Shown here one piece after another: positions 34,442 through 43,890 of a stretch of DNA of 64,000 bases. The notes under the pieces were generated by a model. The model was not told where the DNA came from, made no database searches, and saw nothing but the letters and a program-made list of their open reading frames with translations. Location of the stretch: assembly GCA_965242845.1 (NCBI GenBank), contig CBDETC010000002.1, forward strand, positions 1,178,001-1,242,000, written 5' to 3'. The stretch is from RHLJ01 sp965242845 (GTDB taxonomy: Bacteria; Bacteroidota; Rhodothermia; Balneolales; Balneolaceae). The first letter of the stretch is position 1, and every line of letters starts with the position of its first letter. A program made the translations under genes and the position numbers.

Positions 34442-34582
34442 TTAATCCCCTTCATTTGGATCGGTGGGCGTTACTCCTCCGCCACTGCTTCCCGGCCCTG
34501 GCGGCGTTGGTGGTGGTGGATCACCATTATCATCATCTGGTCTAGAAAATGCCACGTATTTATTATGCAAGTCCCAACTCAT
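34442..34582 (-). CDS. Small Pro/Gly/Asp-rich protein, 46 residues
   Basis: A minus-strand ORF starting MSWDLHNKYVAFSRPDDD and continuing with proline and glycine runs (DPPPPTPPGPG, SSGGG) to an acidic end. A strong GAGGAG lies five bases before the ATG, rare in this window, and a hairpin with U-run follows 14 bases after the stop. It has no signal peptide and no Cys. Divergently placed with the exported TPR-CHAT protease, with 82 bases between starts. Function unknown; a substrate or partner of the CHAT protein is possible. Composition bias means a chance ORF cannot be excluded. Confidence 0.55.
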   Translation of the reverse strand: MSWDLHNKYVAFSRPDDDNGDPPPPTPPGPGSSGGGVTPTDPNEGD

Positions 34583-34664
34583 CGTCACTCCTCGTTTTGA
34601 GTTTAAGTTTTAGACAAAAAACAGCATATTCTTCCTAAATTCAAAACATTCTCTTCTTTTTTCG

Positions 34665-37589
34665 ATGCCCTGTTTGAAAAAGTTATTCCTGCCATTTCTC
34701 ATTTCTTTGGCTCTCTTTTCTTTAGCCTCTTCTCAGCCCTGGCTAAGCGACTATGAAGAATTTATGGAACAAGGATCGCGGTACTGGGATGAACTCAATT
34801 ACCAGGAAGCAGCTGATAAGTATTCGAAGGCTTATCAGCTAGGCAAGAGTAATAAGGATACCCTTCGAATTATTACCGCAGGCCTAAGGGTATCCGACAG
34901 CTTTCTTCAAGCAGAAAATCCAACTAAAGCATTAGAGCTCCTTTCTGATTTTGACTCTTTCTTCCAACCTGGAGCCTCTTCAACTCAACGAGTTAAGTTT
35001 TTGGAATTAAAAGGGGGGTGCTTTAATCGGCTGGGAAGAACCGAGGAAATGATCGAAATCTATACGGAAGCTCTAAGTATAGGCAACCCTGAGAGAGAGC
35101 CCGTATCCTATGGAAACTTACTGCTCAATTTGAGTTATGGAGAGTTAGCATTTGCTAATTATGATACTACTATTGAATTATCAAAAAGAGCTTTAGAGAT
35201 ATTTACCCGAATTGATAATCTGTCCCTTAAGAGTAAAGCTAATCTATCCATCTATATTGGGTATTTGTATAAAAGTGACTTAGCGACAGGAGAGCCTTAT
35301 TTATTTGAAAGCTTTAGTATCGCCCGCAATTCAAATGAACTGGATGCTCTTAGAAATATATATTATTACCTAAGTGACTATTATCAACGTGTTCGAGATT
35401 TCGCTAATGCTATTTCCTTTGCCGAGCAAGGCCTTCGAATAGCCGAGGAGATGGGGCAAAACCAGTATATCGCACGCTATTATGAACGATTGGCCGAATT
35501 GTATCGCCTGATAAGGGAACCAGATCGCGCATTAAGTTACTATAACCGCTCACGTAGTTTTTTCCAGGCTATAGGAAATGACCTGGAAAGCAACGGTCTT
35601 TTACGGCTCATTGCCTATTCTTATAGTCAAAAAAAGGAATATGAACAGGCTGAGCAAGCCCTATTGCAAGCGCTGGAATATTTCAGAGAACAAGAGAATG
35701 CTTATGAGACTGCATTTACCCTTTTGGCTTTGGGAGAAATCTCTACCTATGCGGATAGCTTTTCCAAAGCCTTAAGCTACCTCGAAGAAGCTCGTCTAAT
35801 AGCAAACGAGAATGATTTTAAACGAACTGAGCATTCAACAGTATCCGGAATACTTGATATCCCGGATGAATTTCATAGCTCCCTGGACAGGAGGGCTCTC
35901 ACAAAGTATCTATTCTCCCTTTCTTCCACCCTGGATGAACATTATCAACTCATTTCATTAAAAAAGCTTTCAGAACTTTATGCTTACTCTAAATCAGATA
36001 GCGCATTTTATTACGCAGATCAGGCCTTTGATCGAATTGAAAAACAACGTTTAAGTGCTGCGGATGGAGTTTTAAGAGCAGATATTTTTTCCCGTCATGC
36101 TACCTTTTATAGTATGGTGGGTGGGTGGCGCGCTTCTATACAAGGCGATTATGAATCTGCTTTTCAAATGTTTGAGGCCTCCAAGTCAAGAGCCCTATTG
36201 GATCAACTAGCAGAAAAAAACGCTCCGGAATTAGAGCTTAGCCCTGAGGACCAGATCCTGCTCCAGCAGCATCAAAAAAAGATTGATCAACTTTTTCGAC
36301 AAAAGGAGAATACACGCTCTCCAGAAGAGCTTGAGGTTTTGAATCATGAGATTACCGATGCTAAATTTGAATACGAAGCTGCTTTAGAGAGAATTCGAAG
36401 AGCCCATCCCGTATGGAGTTCTTTTATATATCCTGAAATAGTTAACCTTAATCAGGCTCAGAAGCTTTTGGATAACGATTCAGGAATCATGTATTACTCG
36501 TTTATAAAGGATGGGCTGGCACTGATGCTCATTACCAAAAATGAAGTGTACTATCATGAAGTTGAGGGCGATTATGCATTCAAAGACGATTTTGCGGAGC
36601 AGGTTAACAGCTTTCGGGATGCCATCATCAATATCGAGAGCGAAGCCGTGTTAGATTCATTGTCTAAGCCTTTGTATGGGCAATTATTTACGCCTTTTGA
36701 GAGTCAACTCGAGTCGATTTCGAATTTGGCCGTAATTCCAGACGGGCCCATTGCCCTGCTTCCCCTGGATGCCCTAATGCATAATGGTTCTTACCTGGTC
36801 AATCGATTTACTATTAAGTCATTACCTTCGGTTACCAGCTATTTCAAGCTGAGTGATCCGCACCGAAAAACGGAGAAAGAGATCTTCGCTGCGGCCGGTT
36901 CAGGATTTGAAGAAGGAGACACCTTCCTTGGTTCAAAAACCCAAAATGCGTTTGCCGCCCTTCCCTTTACCCTTATCGAAGTCGACTCCGTTTCTTCTCA
37001 CTTCGAAGAAAGTTATGTCCTAAAAAATGACGCCGTAACAGAGGCTGGAATTAAAAACGTGGACATTTCGGAGTATCGCTACCTTCATTTCGCCACACAT
37101 GGAAACATTGATGAAAGCTCTCCTAAACAGAGTGGCCTTATTCTCTCAAAGCAATCTGAAATGGAGCGCTTATTTGGAGAAGATGGATACTTAAATGCTG
37201 TAGAAATCAGCTCGTTTGACATCTCTGCTGATCTCGTTGTTCTTAGTGCCTGTAATACGGCAACAGGGAAAGTTATGAATGGGGAGGGGTTATTAGGATT
37301 ACAGCGCTCCTTTCTTGTTGCAGGGGCCTCGTCGGTGGTAGCAAGTTTGTGGAGTATTTATGATCGCAGCACACCTTTATTCATGAATACATTTTATGAG
37401 AACCTGGTACAGATGGAAAAAGAAGAAATCGGCTTCTTGGACAGAATTTCTCTTTGGTTTAACAGCTATGAACCTGAGCTCTTTGATTATAAAACGAAAG
37501 CTCTCCGTGAAGCTAAACTGGAAATGCTTGATCACCCCTATTATGATCACCCAGTGCATTGGGCTTCTTTTGTGATTACTGGTAAGTGA
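34665..37589 (+). CDS. Exported TPR-CHAT protease
   Basis: 974 residues. Signal peptide ending near LASSQ, TPR repeats over ~30-400 (for example YQEAADKYSKAYQLG), a helical linker (~510-590), then a CHAT domain. CHAT proteases are caspase/separase relatives; the dyad is visible as His812 in FATHGN and Cys863 in LSACNTATGK, followed by GEGLLGLQRSFLVAGASSVVASLW. It would act in the periplasm or outside the cell, cleaving a protein brought by the TPR part. It is divergent from the small Pro/Gly-rich gene. A sigma factor and a TPR anti-sigma-like protein lie 2.5 kb downstream, a grouping often seen with TPR-CHAT genes. Confidence 0.93.
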   Translation: MPCLKKLFLPFLISLALFSLASSQPWLSDYEEFMEQGSRYWDELNYQEAADKYSKAYQLGKSNKDTLRIITAGLRVSDSFLQAENPTKALELLSDFDSFFQPGASSTQRVKFLELKGGCFNRLGRTEEMIEIYTEALSIGNPEREPVSYGNLLLNLSYGELAFANYDTTIELSKRALEIFTRIDNLSLKSKANLSIYIGYLYKSDLATGEPYLFESFSIARNSNELDALRNIYYYLSDYYQRVRDFANAISFAEQGLRIAEEMGQNQYIARYYERLAELYRLIREPDRALSYYNRSRSFFQAIGNDLESNGLLRLIAYSYSQKKEYEQAEQALLQALEYFREQENAYETAFTLLALGEISTYADSFSKALSYLEEARLIANENDFKRTEHSTVSGILDIPDEFHSSLDRRALTKYLFSLSSTLDEHYQLISLKKLSELYAYSKSDSAFYYADQAFDRIEKQRLSAADGVLRADIFSRHATFYSMVGGWRASIQGDYESAFQMFEASKSRALLDQLAEKNAPELELSPEDQILLQQHQKKIDQLFRQKENTRSPEELEVLNHEITDAKFEYEAALERIRRAHPVWSSFIYPEIVNLNQAQKLLDNDSGIMYYSFIKDGLALMLITKNEVYYHEVEGDYAFKDDFAEQVNSFRDAIINIESEAVLDSLSKPLYGQLFTPFESQLESISNLAVIPDGPIALLPLDALMHNGSYLVNRFTIKSLPSVTSYFKLSDPHRKTEKEIFAAAGSGFEEGDTFLGSKTQNAFAALPFTLIEVDSVSSHFEESYVLKNDAVTEAGIKNVDISEYRYLHFATHGNIDESSPKQSGLILSKQSEMERLFGEDGYLNAVEISSFDISADLVVLSACNTATGKVMNGEGLLGLQRSFLVAGASSVVASLWSIYDRSTPLFMNTFYENLVQMEKEEIGFLDRISLWFNSYEPELFDYKTKALREAKLEMLDHPYYDHPVHWASFVITGK

Positions 37590-37605
37590 CAGGCTTTAGC
37601 CTGTC
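37588..37605. terminator. Hairpin overlapping the CHAT gene stop
   Basis: GACAGGC and GCCTGTC form a perfect 7-bp stem around TTTA, starting within the stop codon. No T-run follows, but it merges with the palindromic repeat that begins at 37603, and together they separate two convergent genes. Confidence 0.5.
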
Positions 37606-37687
37606 ATCCTGAGGCCAACGCCGAAGGATCAGCAAAGCTCTGGCAAGCTCATGCATTTGTTGATTCTTCGCTTTCGCTCAGAATGAC
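37603..37687. repeat. Dispersed palindromic repeat (GTCATCCTGAG type), copy 2
   Basis: Begins GTCATCCTGAGGCCAACG and ends CTTTCGCTCAGAATGAC; the ends pair, with about 30 bases between arms. It is a divergent copy of the element at 25051, located between convergent genes, where it may act as a two-way transcription stop. Confidence 0.8.
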
Positions 37688-37694
37688 CCCAAAA

Positions 37695-39323
37695 TTACCT
37701 CGGCTGCTGCCTGGTTCTATCTATAAATTCCTGGTTATCAACCTCAGGACGTCCGTCTGCATTTGCTACTTTTGCTGTGGTGTAGAAAAGCAACTTCGAT
37801 CGCTTAGTTAGGGCCTCAAAATCAATCTTATCAATCTCATCGGATGGGCGGTGATAATCTGCATGAGTACCATTAAAGAAGAAAATAAATGGAACCCCTA
37901 GTCGTCCAAAATTCCAATGGTCACTTCTTCGATAAAATTGTTGGGGGTCATTCAGATCATTGTATCGATCACTCAGCTCAAGGTTTACACTTGCCTTATT
38001 AGCCTCTACCAGCATGTCATTCAACCCAGAAGAAATAATCTTACCCCCAATGATGTATACATAGTTTCCATTATCTCCAAATTCGGGGTCTCTTCGGCCA
38101 ATCATGTCTACATTCAGATTCGCTACTGTATTCTCTATATCATAAATGGGGTGATCAGAATAATATCTGGAGCCAAGAAGGCCCTCTTCTTCCGCAGAAA
38201 CATGCAGTATTAGTACGCTTCGTTTTAGTTCAGCGCCACTTTTCTTTGCCGAAACCAATGCCTGTGCAACATGAAGCAAACCTACGGTTCCGCTTCCATC
38301 ATCATCAGCTCCGTTATAAAGTGCATCACCGGTAGAATCAGGTTGGCCAATTCCTACATGATCATAATGAGAACTTAACACTACAACTTCATCTTTCAAT
38401 TCAGGATCGGTTCCCTCAATGAATGCTACTACATTTTTAGAGTCCACTACGTTTTCCTGCAGGTCATGGTCGTAGCCAAGCTCATAGCCAGTTGCACTAG
38501 CCGAAAACTCATCCGGTGCTGTCGTAATTTCTGTCGATAATGCCGCCAGCTCATCAGTACTGTCTAAACCAAGAAGGGCTCCGGCAAAACTCGGCTTTAT
38601 CATATGAATGGCACTTGGAGCCTCCGATTCATTCTCAAGATATCTTAGAGAAAAGCCCCCGGGGTTTCCAAATCCGGACTGCATATTGGTGGCCTGAGTA
38701 GCGAAGTAGCTGTCCTCTGTACTCATAATCAAAATCATCCCAAGCGCTCCTTTTTCAGCTACTTGTTGCTGTATTGTAGAAAAGTTAGCCCTATCATAAA
38801 ATACCATAAACCACTTTCCTGCTCCATCTTCGGGATACTGATCTACCGTTTCATTTCGAATCCCATAACCAGCAAATACAATTTCTCCCTTCAACTCGGG
38901 ATTTCCTGCTCTCCAGGTTCTGAAATTCCCCAAAGCCTCCGCATTGTGCGATGACTCATCAAATAACGTGCCTTCCGAATCAAAAACCTGGTATTCATAT
39001 CCATTAGTAATGGGGCGATTCAGGTCAAAATGTTGAAAGTAGGTTCCATTATCTCCTACAGCGTCAAGGCCTATACTTGCATATCGTTTTGCCAAATAAT
39101 TAGCGGCCATATCTAATCCTATATCGCCCGTCCTGCGTCCCCGCAATGAATCATGGGCTAATACGGAAAGGTCTGTTCTCAACCCCTCCGAAGTAATCGT
39201 CTCAGAAAAGTCAAAAACAGAAGGAGCGGGCGCCGTGATGGTTTTTTTGGAACCACTACAGGCTATCGTTGAAAAAACTAAAATAAGAGCGACACCTTTT
39301 AGGGCTAATAATCTGTTATGCAT
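37695..39323 (-). CDS. M28-family zinc aminopeptidase lipoprotein
   Basis: 542 residues with lipobox FSTIAC. A PA-type insert (~140-270; GEIVFAGYGI) precedes and interrupts the peptidase. Zinc-site motifs are intact: SSHYDHVG (~320), NGADDDGSGTVGLL, HVSAEEEGLLGS, NVDMIGRRD and FFFNGTHADYHRPSDE. Family M28 removes N-terminal residues from peptides with two zinc ions. It should be anchored in an envelope membrane facing the periplasm or outside. Its start overlaps scpA by eight bases, so the two share a transcript, although no shared role is evident. Confidence 0.92.
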   Translation of the reverse strand: MHNRLLALKGVALILVFSTIACSGSKKTITAPAPSVFDFSETITSEGLRTDLSVLAHDSLRGRRTGDIGLDMAANYLAKRYASIGLDAVGDNGTYFQHFDLNRPITNGYEYQVFDSEGTLFDESSHNAEALGNFRTWRAGNPELKGEIVFAGYGIRNETVDQYPEDGAGKWFMVFYDRANFSTIQQQVAEKGALGMILIMSTEDSYFATQATNMQSGFGNPGGFSLRYLENESEAPSAIHMIKPSFAGALLGLDSTDELAALSTEITTAPDEFSASATGYELGYDHDLQENVVDSKNVVAFIEGTDPELKDEVVVLSSHYDHVGIGQPDSTGDALYNGADDDGSGTVGLLHVAQALVSAKKSGAELKRSVLILHVSAEEEGLLGSRYYSDHPIYDIENTVANLNVDMIGRRDPEFGDNGNYVYIIGGKIISSGLNDMLVEANKASVNLELSDRYNDLNDPQQFYRRSDHWNFGRLGVPFIFFFNGTHADYHRPSDEIDKIDFEALTKRSKLLFYTTAKVANADGRPEVDNQEFIDRTRQQPR

Positions 39324-40056
39324 TGATAATCTCGTCTACCGGCTTAAGGTCTATAAAAAATTCAGTGGGGTCTTCTTCGATGAACAAGTTGATTTGTTGC
39401 TCTTTAATCATTTCCAGAACGGCCAAAAATGTAACTACAAGTACTACTTTACTTTTAATGGTCGAGCAAAGCTGCTTAAATGTTTGACCACCACTTTTTT
39501 GTAGAGTAACCAGCACAAACTCCGACTGTTCTTCTATCGTTGTTTCTACCCTCTCTACTTTGTGAACGATGTTGTTTCGTTCGATGTCTGTTAACACCTT
39601 CCTGAAGGCCGCGATTAAATCGAAAAGAGTTACATCTTTAAGTGCTTCCCCGGTAGCCTGTTTTTCTACCGTATCGGCATCATTAAAGCCCCTCATATAT
39701 CTTTTGCGTGTCTCTTCGTCTATTTCGGCCATCTTACCTGCCATTTCTTTGTACCGCTTATATTCTAACAGGCGCTGTACTAGCTCATACCTTGGATCGG
39801 TTTCGTCAAGAATCTCTTCGTCAGAATCTTCTCTAGGCAGCATCATCTTTGCCTTAATCGACATAAGCATACTGGCCATAAGCATGAATTCACTTGCCAC
39901 ATCCAGGTCTAGTTCCTCCATAAGATGGATATATTCCAGGAACTGCTCTGTGATATACGAAATAGGAATGTCGTATATGTCTAACTCATCCCGCTTGATA
40001 AAGAAAAGCAATAAATCTAGCGGGCCTTCAAAGTTATGTAACTGAACACGATACAT
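39316..40056 (-). CDS. scpA: Segregation and condensation protein A
   Basis: A 246-residue kleisin that joins the SMC heads and ScpB in chromosome condensation. The N-terminal block YRVQLHNFEGPLDLLLFFI, then LDIYDIPISYITEQFLEYI and ASEFMLMASMLMSIKAKMMLP, is diagnostic; the C-terminal winged-helix part that contacts SMC is present. Normal length. No scpB is in the window. It is divergent from the sigma-factor gene and overlaps the M28 peptidase gene downstream. Confidence 0.93.
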   Translation of the reverse strand: MYRVQLHNFEGPLDLLLFFIKRDELDIYDIPISYITEQFLEYIHLMEELDLDVASEFMLMASMLMSIKAKMMLPREDSDEEILDETDPRYELVQRLLEYKRYKEMAGKMAEIDEETRKRYMRGFNDADTVEKQATGEALKDVTLFDLIAAFRKVLTDIERNNIVHKVERVETTIEEQSEFVLVTLQKSGGQTFKQLCSTIKSKVVLVVTFLAVLEMIKEQQINLFIEEDPTEFFIDLKPVDEIINA

Positions 40057-40152
40057 GCTGAAAACTACATTGATATAAGCACAATTTCCTTATTTTCTTT
40101 TGCGTGTTGAATGTTATTTTAGGCAACCCCATAAAACAGAAAAAATAAGGAC

Positions 40153-40698
40153 ATGGATTACTCCCGTTTTGTATATGCAATACAAAATGATGACGCCCAG
40201 GAACTGGCTTCCATGGTGTCTGTGATTACCGCTGTTCTTATTAAGTTTCTGAAGGTGAGGATGAATGCCTCCCACCATGATGCTGAGGATGCCGCCCAAA
40301 ACACGTTGATGTTGGTTACCGAAAAGATCAAAAGCGGCAAGCTTAATAATCCCGACTCCATTATCTATTACCTTTTTACTACTGCAAAAAACGACTACTT
40401 AAAAGCTATTGCAAAGATAAAGGAGCCCACATTTGATGAGACACCAGAAACGCATGCTGAGGAGGGCGACCAGCTTACAAGGTTGTTGGACGAAGAAAGA
40501 ATGGGGATATTGAAAACCTGCCTATCTGAGCTCAAGGCTGATTTTAAAGAGTTCATTTCTTATTGGTTTCAAAACCCAAATGATGACACCGCTGTGGTTG
40601 CCGACCATTTTGGAATCTCGGTTAGCAACGCATGGACGAAAAAACACCGAATCTTAAAACTGCTTAAAGACTGTTGTGAAAAAAAATTAAAAATTTAA
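40153..40698 (+). CDS. RNA polymerase sigma factor, ECF type
   Basis: 181 residues. Region 2 is visible as HHDAEDAAQNTLMLVTEKI and IIYYLFTTAKNDYLKA; region 4 as ADHFGISVSNAWTKKHRILKLL, an HTH. This is an extracytoplasmic-function sigma factor. It is followed after 76 bases by a TPR protein with one membrane helix and an anti-sigma-like N-terminus. Two hairpins lie between the genes. It probably directs its own operon and perhaps envelope-stress or protease genes nearby (inference). Confidence 0.85.
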   Translation: MDYSRFVYAIQNDDAQELASMVSVITAVLIKFLKVRMNASHHDAEDAAQNTLMLVTEKIKSGKLNNPDSIIYYLFTTAKNDYLKAIAKIKEPTFDETPETHAEEGDQLTRLLDEERMGILKTCLSELKADFKEFISYWFQNPNDDTAVVADHFGISVSNAWTKKHRILKLLKDCCEKKLKI

Positions 40699-40759
40699 TG
40701 TAAGGAGTTGTTTTCCCAACGGTCTTACAAGTCAGAATGTATAGACAGTATACATTCTG
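40699..40759 (+). promoter_or_regulatory. Two tandem hairpins between the sigma and anti-sigma-like genes
   Basis: First: TGTAAGGAGTTG (40699-40710) with CAACGGTCTTACA (40717-40729), imperfect. Second: CAGAATGTATA (40733-40743) with TATACATTCTG (40749-40759), perfect 11-bp arms and a five-base loop. The second ends 15 bases before the ATG at 40775. They may set the ratio of the two proteins or serve as an operator. Confidence 0.6.
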
Positions 40760-40774
40760 GGAGACAAAATTTTT

Positions 40775-41557
40775 ATGAAAGAGAACGAAACAGACATACA
40801 GAAACAAATTGATGCGTATCTAAGAGGGTCGCTTTCAAACGAAGAGATTGATCAGTTATGGGTAGAGTTCGCAAAAAAACCAGAACTCCTGGATGACTTA
40901 GAGCTCGAAGTTGGGGTACAGAAACTAATTCGGGAAGAAGTACGGAGTGCAAAAAAAGCAAAAACACTCCAGCTTCCTGGCTGGACCTGGCATGCCGCCG
41001 CTGCTGCCGTTGTTCTCGTGGTTTTTTCAATTCAGCTTTTCCAGGTAGAGTCTAAAACCAGCCTGGACCAATTTATCGCTCAGGATATCACTTTCGATCA
41101 GGCTGAAACCGGAGACGGGGTTCGGGCAAAAGACATGGTGATTACTACTGCTGATTCTCTGCTCAATCTTGGCTTTAGTGCTCTTATTTCTGGAAATATG
41201 GATCAGGCCCTATCACTTTATGATGAAGTGATTGCTCTTTATGATACTGAACCTTACGGGTCTAAGGCCTATACCAACAAGGGAATTATATTTTACAACA
41301 AGAGAAATTATGAAGCTTCGGTTGAGGCCTTCGATTCTGCGCTCGTACGAATTCAGGAAAACAGAATGATCGAAGAAAAGGCCCATTGGTATAAAGGAAA
41401 CGCCTTGGTAAATCTCGATCGATTGGAAGAAGCCCGAATGTCGGTTTATAATGCTTATTCGATGGATGGAGTCTTCAGAAGACCTGCCTTTCTTCTTCTA
41501 CAAAAACTTAGTTACGATCTCGGTTATTACGTATCCGAACCCCAGGAAGGTAATTAA
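40775..41557 (+). CDS. Single-pass membrane TPR protein, anti-sigma-like
   Basis: 260 residues. The N-terminal ~65 residues (IDAYLRGSLSNEEIDQLWVEF) resemble the cytoplasmic helical part of anti-sigma factors. One TM helix lies near 76-92 (WHAAAAAVVLVVFSIQLF), and TPR units outside (~130-240; ALSLYDEVIALYDT, KAYTNKGIIFYNKRNYEAS). Directly after the sigma gene, it probably holds that factor at the membrane and senses an envelope signal with its TPR part. No zinc-binding HxxxCxxC is present. The 3' end overlaps the convergent ppk1 by four bases. Confidence 0.75.
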   Translation: MKENETDIQKQIDAYLRGSLSNEEIDQLWVEFAKKPELLDDLELEVGVQKLIREEVRSAKKAKTLQLPGWTWHAAAAAVVLVVFSIQLFQVESKTSLDQFIAQDITFDQAETGDGVRAKDMVITTADSLLNLGFSALISGNMDQALSLYDEVIALYDTEPYGSKAYTNKGIIFYNKRNYEASVEAFDSALVRIQENRMIEEKAHWYKGNALVNLDRLEEARMSVYNAYSMDGVFRRPAFLLLQKLSYDLGYYVSEPQEGN

Positions 41558-43806
41558 TCATCCACCGTATAGTTTTCCATTGGAACAGGAGAAGCTGAAT
41601 CTTTTATATGATTCATTAGCACTTTATGAGTAGCTATTTTTCTTCGCCCTTTTTCTTTTTCTATGCGGGTATAACTTCCATCGGTATTCAGGGTCCACCG
41701 CTGTTGATTATCATTTAGGTAAATATTCAACATGAATTGAAGGTATTTTTTCAGGGGCTCCTTCTCAATGGGAACGATAGCTTCAACCCGAGCATCCAGG
41801 TTTCGGTGCATCCAGTCTGCTGAACCTATTGTATAAATGTGATTTCCTGCATTATGGAAATAATAAATGCGTGAATGTTCAAGGAACCTTCCAATTATAG
41901 AATGGACGGTAATATTTTCACTCAGCCCTTCTTTTCCAGGGATAAGCCTGCACACACCCCGAACAATCAAATCAATCTTAACTCCTGCATTTGATGCCTC
42001 ATATAATTTCTGAATGATAATCGGGTCTTCAAGGCTATTCATTTTAGCTATAATTCGTGAAGGCCTTCCATTTTTGGCCTCATTGGTTTCAAACTCAATG
42101 AGGTCGGTCATTTGATTCCGCATATGTTTTGGTGCAACAAATAACTTCTCAAAAGTCTGATCCGGAGCATAGCCGGTTAACAGGTTAAAAATGTTAGTTA
42201 CATCAGAGGCTATAACATTATCACAAGTGAACAATCCTAAATCTTCATAAAGAGTCGCTGTATCTGGATGATAATTTCCGGTTCCAATGTGGCAATACGT
42301 TTTTAACCCATCTTCTTCTTCCCGAACGACCATGGTTACTTTGGTATGGATTTTTAAGCCTGGTATTCCATATGCAACATGAACCCCATAATTTTCCAAT
42401 TGCTGAGCCCAATTTATGTTTCGTTCTTCATCAAATCGGGCTTTTATCTCTACCAATACTGCAACCTGCTTTCCTTCTTCTGCGGCCTCCATTAAAGAAT
42501 GCATCAATGGAGAGTCTTTTGAGGTGCGATACAGGGTTTGCTTTATTGCCAATACTTTGGGATCCCGGGTAGCTTCTTCAATAAAGCGTTGCGTAGACAG
42601 AGCAAAACTATGGTATGGGTGATGAACCATAAAATCCCCCTCCCTAATTACAGAAAAAATACTTGGGATTTCTTCATCTACCTCATGTTTCAAAGAGGGG
42701 TGCAGGGCAGGAATCCAGCTCCTGGACTTTAATCTGGAAAAACCCTGTAAGCCAGCAATCTGGAAAGCATCTACTAATCCAATGGTGCCCTCCATTTCAT
42801 AGACATCATTCCAATTGATGTAAAGGTTTTTAATGAGGTACTTCTTTATATGCCGGGGCATATTTTGATCAAGCTCAAGGCGTACTATTTCAGCAAACTT
42901 TCTCTCCCTAAGCTCATCCTCAATTATTTCTAACAAGTCATCAGCTTCCTCTTCTTGTCGTTCAACCGATGCATTTCTTGTAACACGAAATAGATGAGCC
43001 GACAGTACCTTCATCCCGGGGAAAAAGGTGTCTATTTTGTTGGTTATAATTTCCTCGATCGGCACTAATACCACCTTATTGCCTCGCCGATGAACCTGTA
43101 CTAGCCTTGGGCGGTTTGATGGTATTTTAATCCTGGCGAATAACTTTTCTTTAGTCTTCGGGTTCTGTAACTCTATCGCAAAAGAAAGGCTCTGATTTGA
43201 GATGAATGGAAAGGGGTGAGATTCATCGACCGCGAGGGGTGTAATAATTGGGTATATCTGCTTCTGGAAAAACCGATCGCTTACCTTTTTCTGGTAATCG
43301 GTAAGCTCATCATAGCTTTTAATGCTAATTCCTGCTTCTTCAAGGGCTGGGATTAATTCGTTGAAGAAACACCCGCGATATTCTTCAATCATCGAAAGCA
43401 CATCTTGACGGATTGCCTTTAGTTGATCCGACACTGACATTCCATCCACTGAGAGCGACCTTACGCCTGCATGCAACTGCCGTTTTAATCCTCCCACTCT
43501 TTTTTGAAAAAACTCATCCAGGTTAGAACACACGATACCGATGAACTTTACTCGTTCTAGCAGCTTATTCTTTTCCCTCTTAGCCTCTGCAAGAACTCGT
43601 TCATTAAATTTGAGCCAGCTAAGCTCATAATTGAAAAAATACTCATCCCCAAATATTCGCAGACTACTTGAGCTTTGGTCTTTATGCAGGCCTTTTTCTT
43701 TTAAGATCTGGTTTTTCTTCTTGTTCTTAGATTTTACCCCTCTCCGCTTCTTTTGCTCTTCGATGGGATCGTAATCAAGTTCGTCTGGAGAGAGTGATGA
43801 TTTCAT
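41554..43806 (-). CDS. ppk1: Polyphosphate kinase 1
   Basis: A 750-residue enzyme that builds polyphosphate from ATP. A Lys-rich N-terminal extension (~1-50) precedes the N domain (FFNYELSWLKFNERVLAEA). Two phospholipase-D-like halves follow; the phosphorylated His lies in GLKIHTKV near residue 486, with HIGTGNYHPDTATLYEDLG after it, and ALSTQRFIEEATRDPKVLAIKQTLYRT in the first half. Full length. Divergent from ruvB with ~84 bases between starts. Confidence 0.96.
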   Translation of the reverse strand: MKSSLSPDELDYDPIEEQKKRRGVKSKNKKKNQILKEKGLHKDQSSSSLRIFGDEYFFNYELSWLKFNERVLAEAKREKNKLLERVKFIGIVCSNLDEFFQKRVGGLKRQLHAGVRSLSVDGMSVSDQLKAIRQDVLSMIEEYRGCFFNELIPALEEAGISIKSYDELTDYQKKVSDRFFQKQIYPIITPLAVDESHPFPFISNQSLSFAIELQNPKTKEKLFARIKIPSNRPRLVQVHRRGNKVVLVPIEEIITNKIDTFFPGMKVLSAHLFRVTRNASVERQEEEADDLLEIIEDELRERKFAEIVRLELDQNMPRHIKKYLIKNLYINWNDVYEMEGTIGLVDAFQIAGLQGFSRLKSRSWIPALHPSLKHEVDEEIPSIFSVIREGDFMVHHPYHSFALSTQRFIEEATRDPKVLAIKQTLYRTSKDSPLMHSLMEAAEEGKQVAVLVEIKARFDEERNINWAQQLENYGVHVAYGIPGLKIHTKVTMVVREEEDGLKTYCHIGTGNYHPDTATLYEDLGLFTCDNVIASDVTNIFNLLTGYAPDQTFEKLFVAPKHMRNQMTDLIEFETNEAKNGRPSRIIAKMNSLEDPIIIQKLYEASNAGVKIDLIVRGVCRLIPGKEGLSENITVHSIIGRFLEHSRIYYFHNAGNHIYTIGSADWMHRNLDARVEAIVPIEKEPLKKYLQFMLNIYLNDNQQRWTLNTDGSYTRIEKEKGRRKIATHKVLMNHIKDSASPVPMENYTVDD

Positions 43807-43890
43807 GAGTGGCTAAACTTGGATGCGCATTTCGTGACAAAACTAAGTATAATTCTTTTAAGTTAAAGTAAACAAGTCAGCTACTATTTC

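Noticed and set aside
39569..40045. 158-residue plus-strand ORF inside scpA
   Set aside because: Ser-rich shadow of scpA, which is clearly real on the minus strand.
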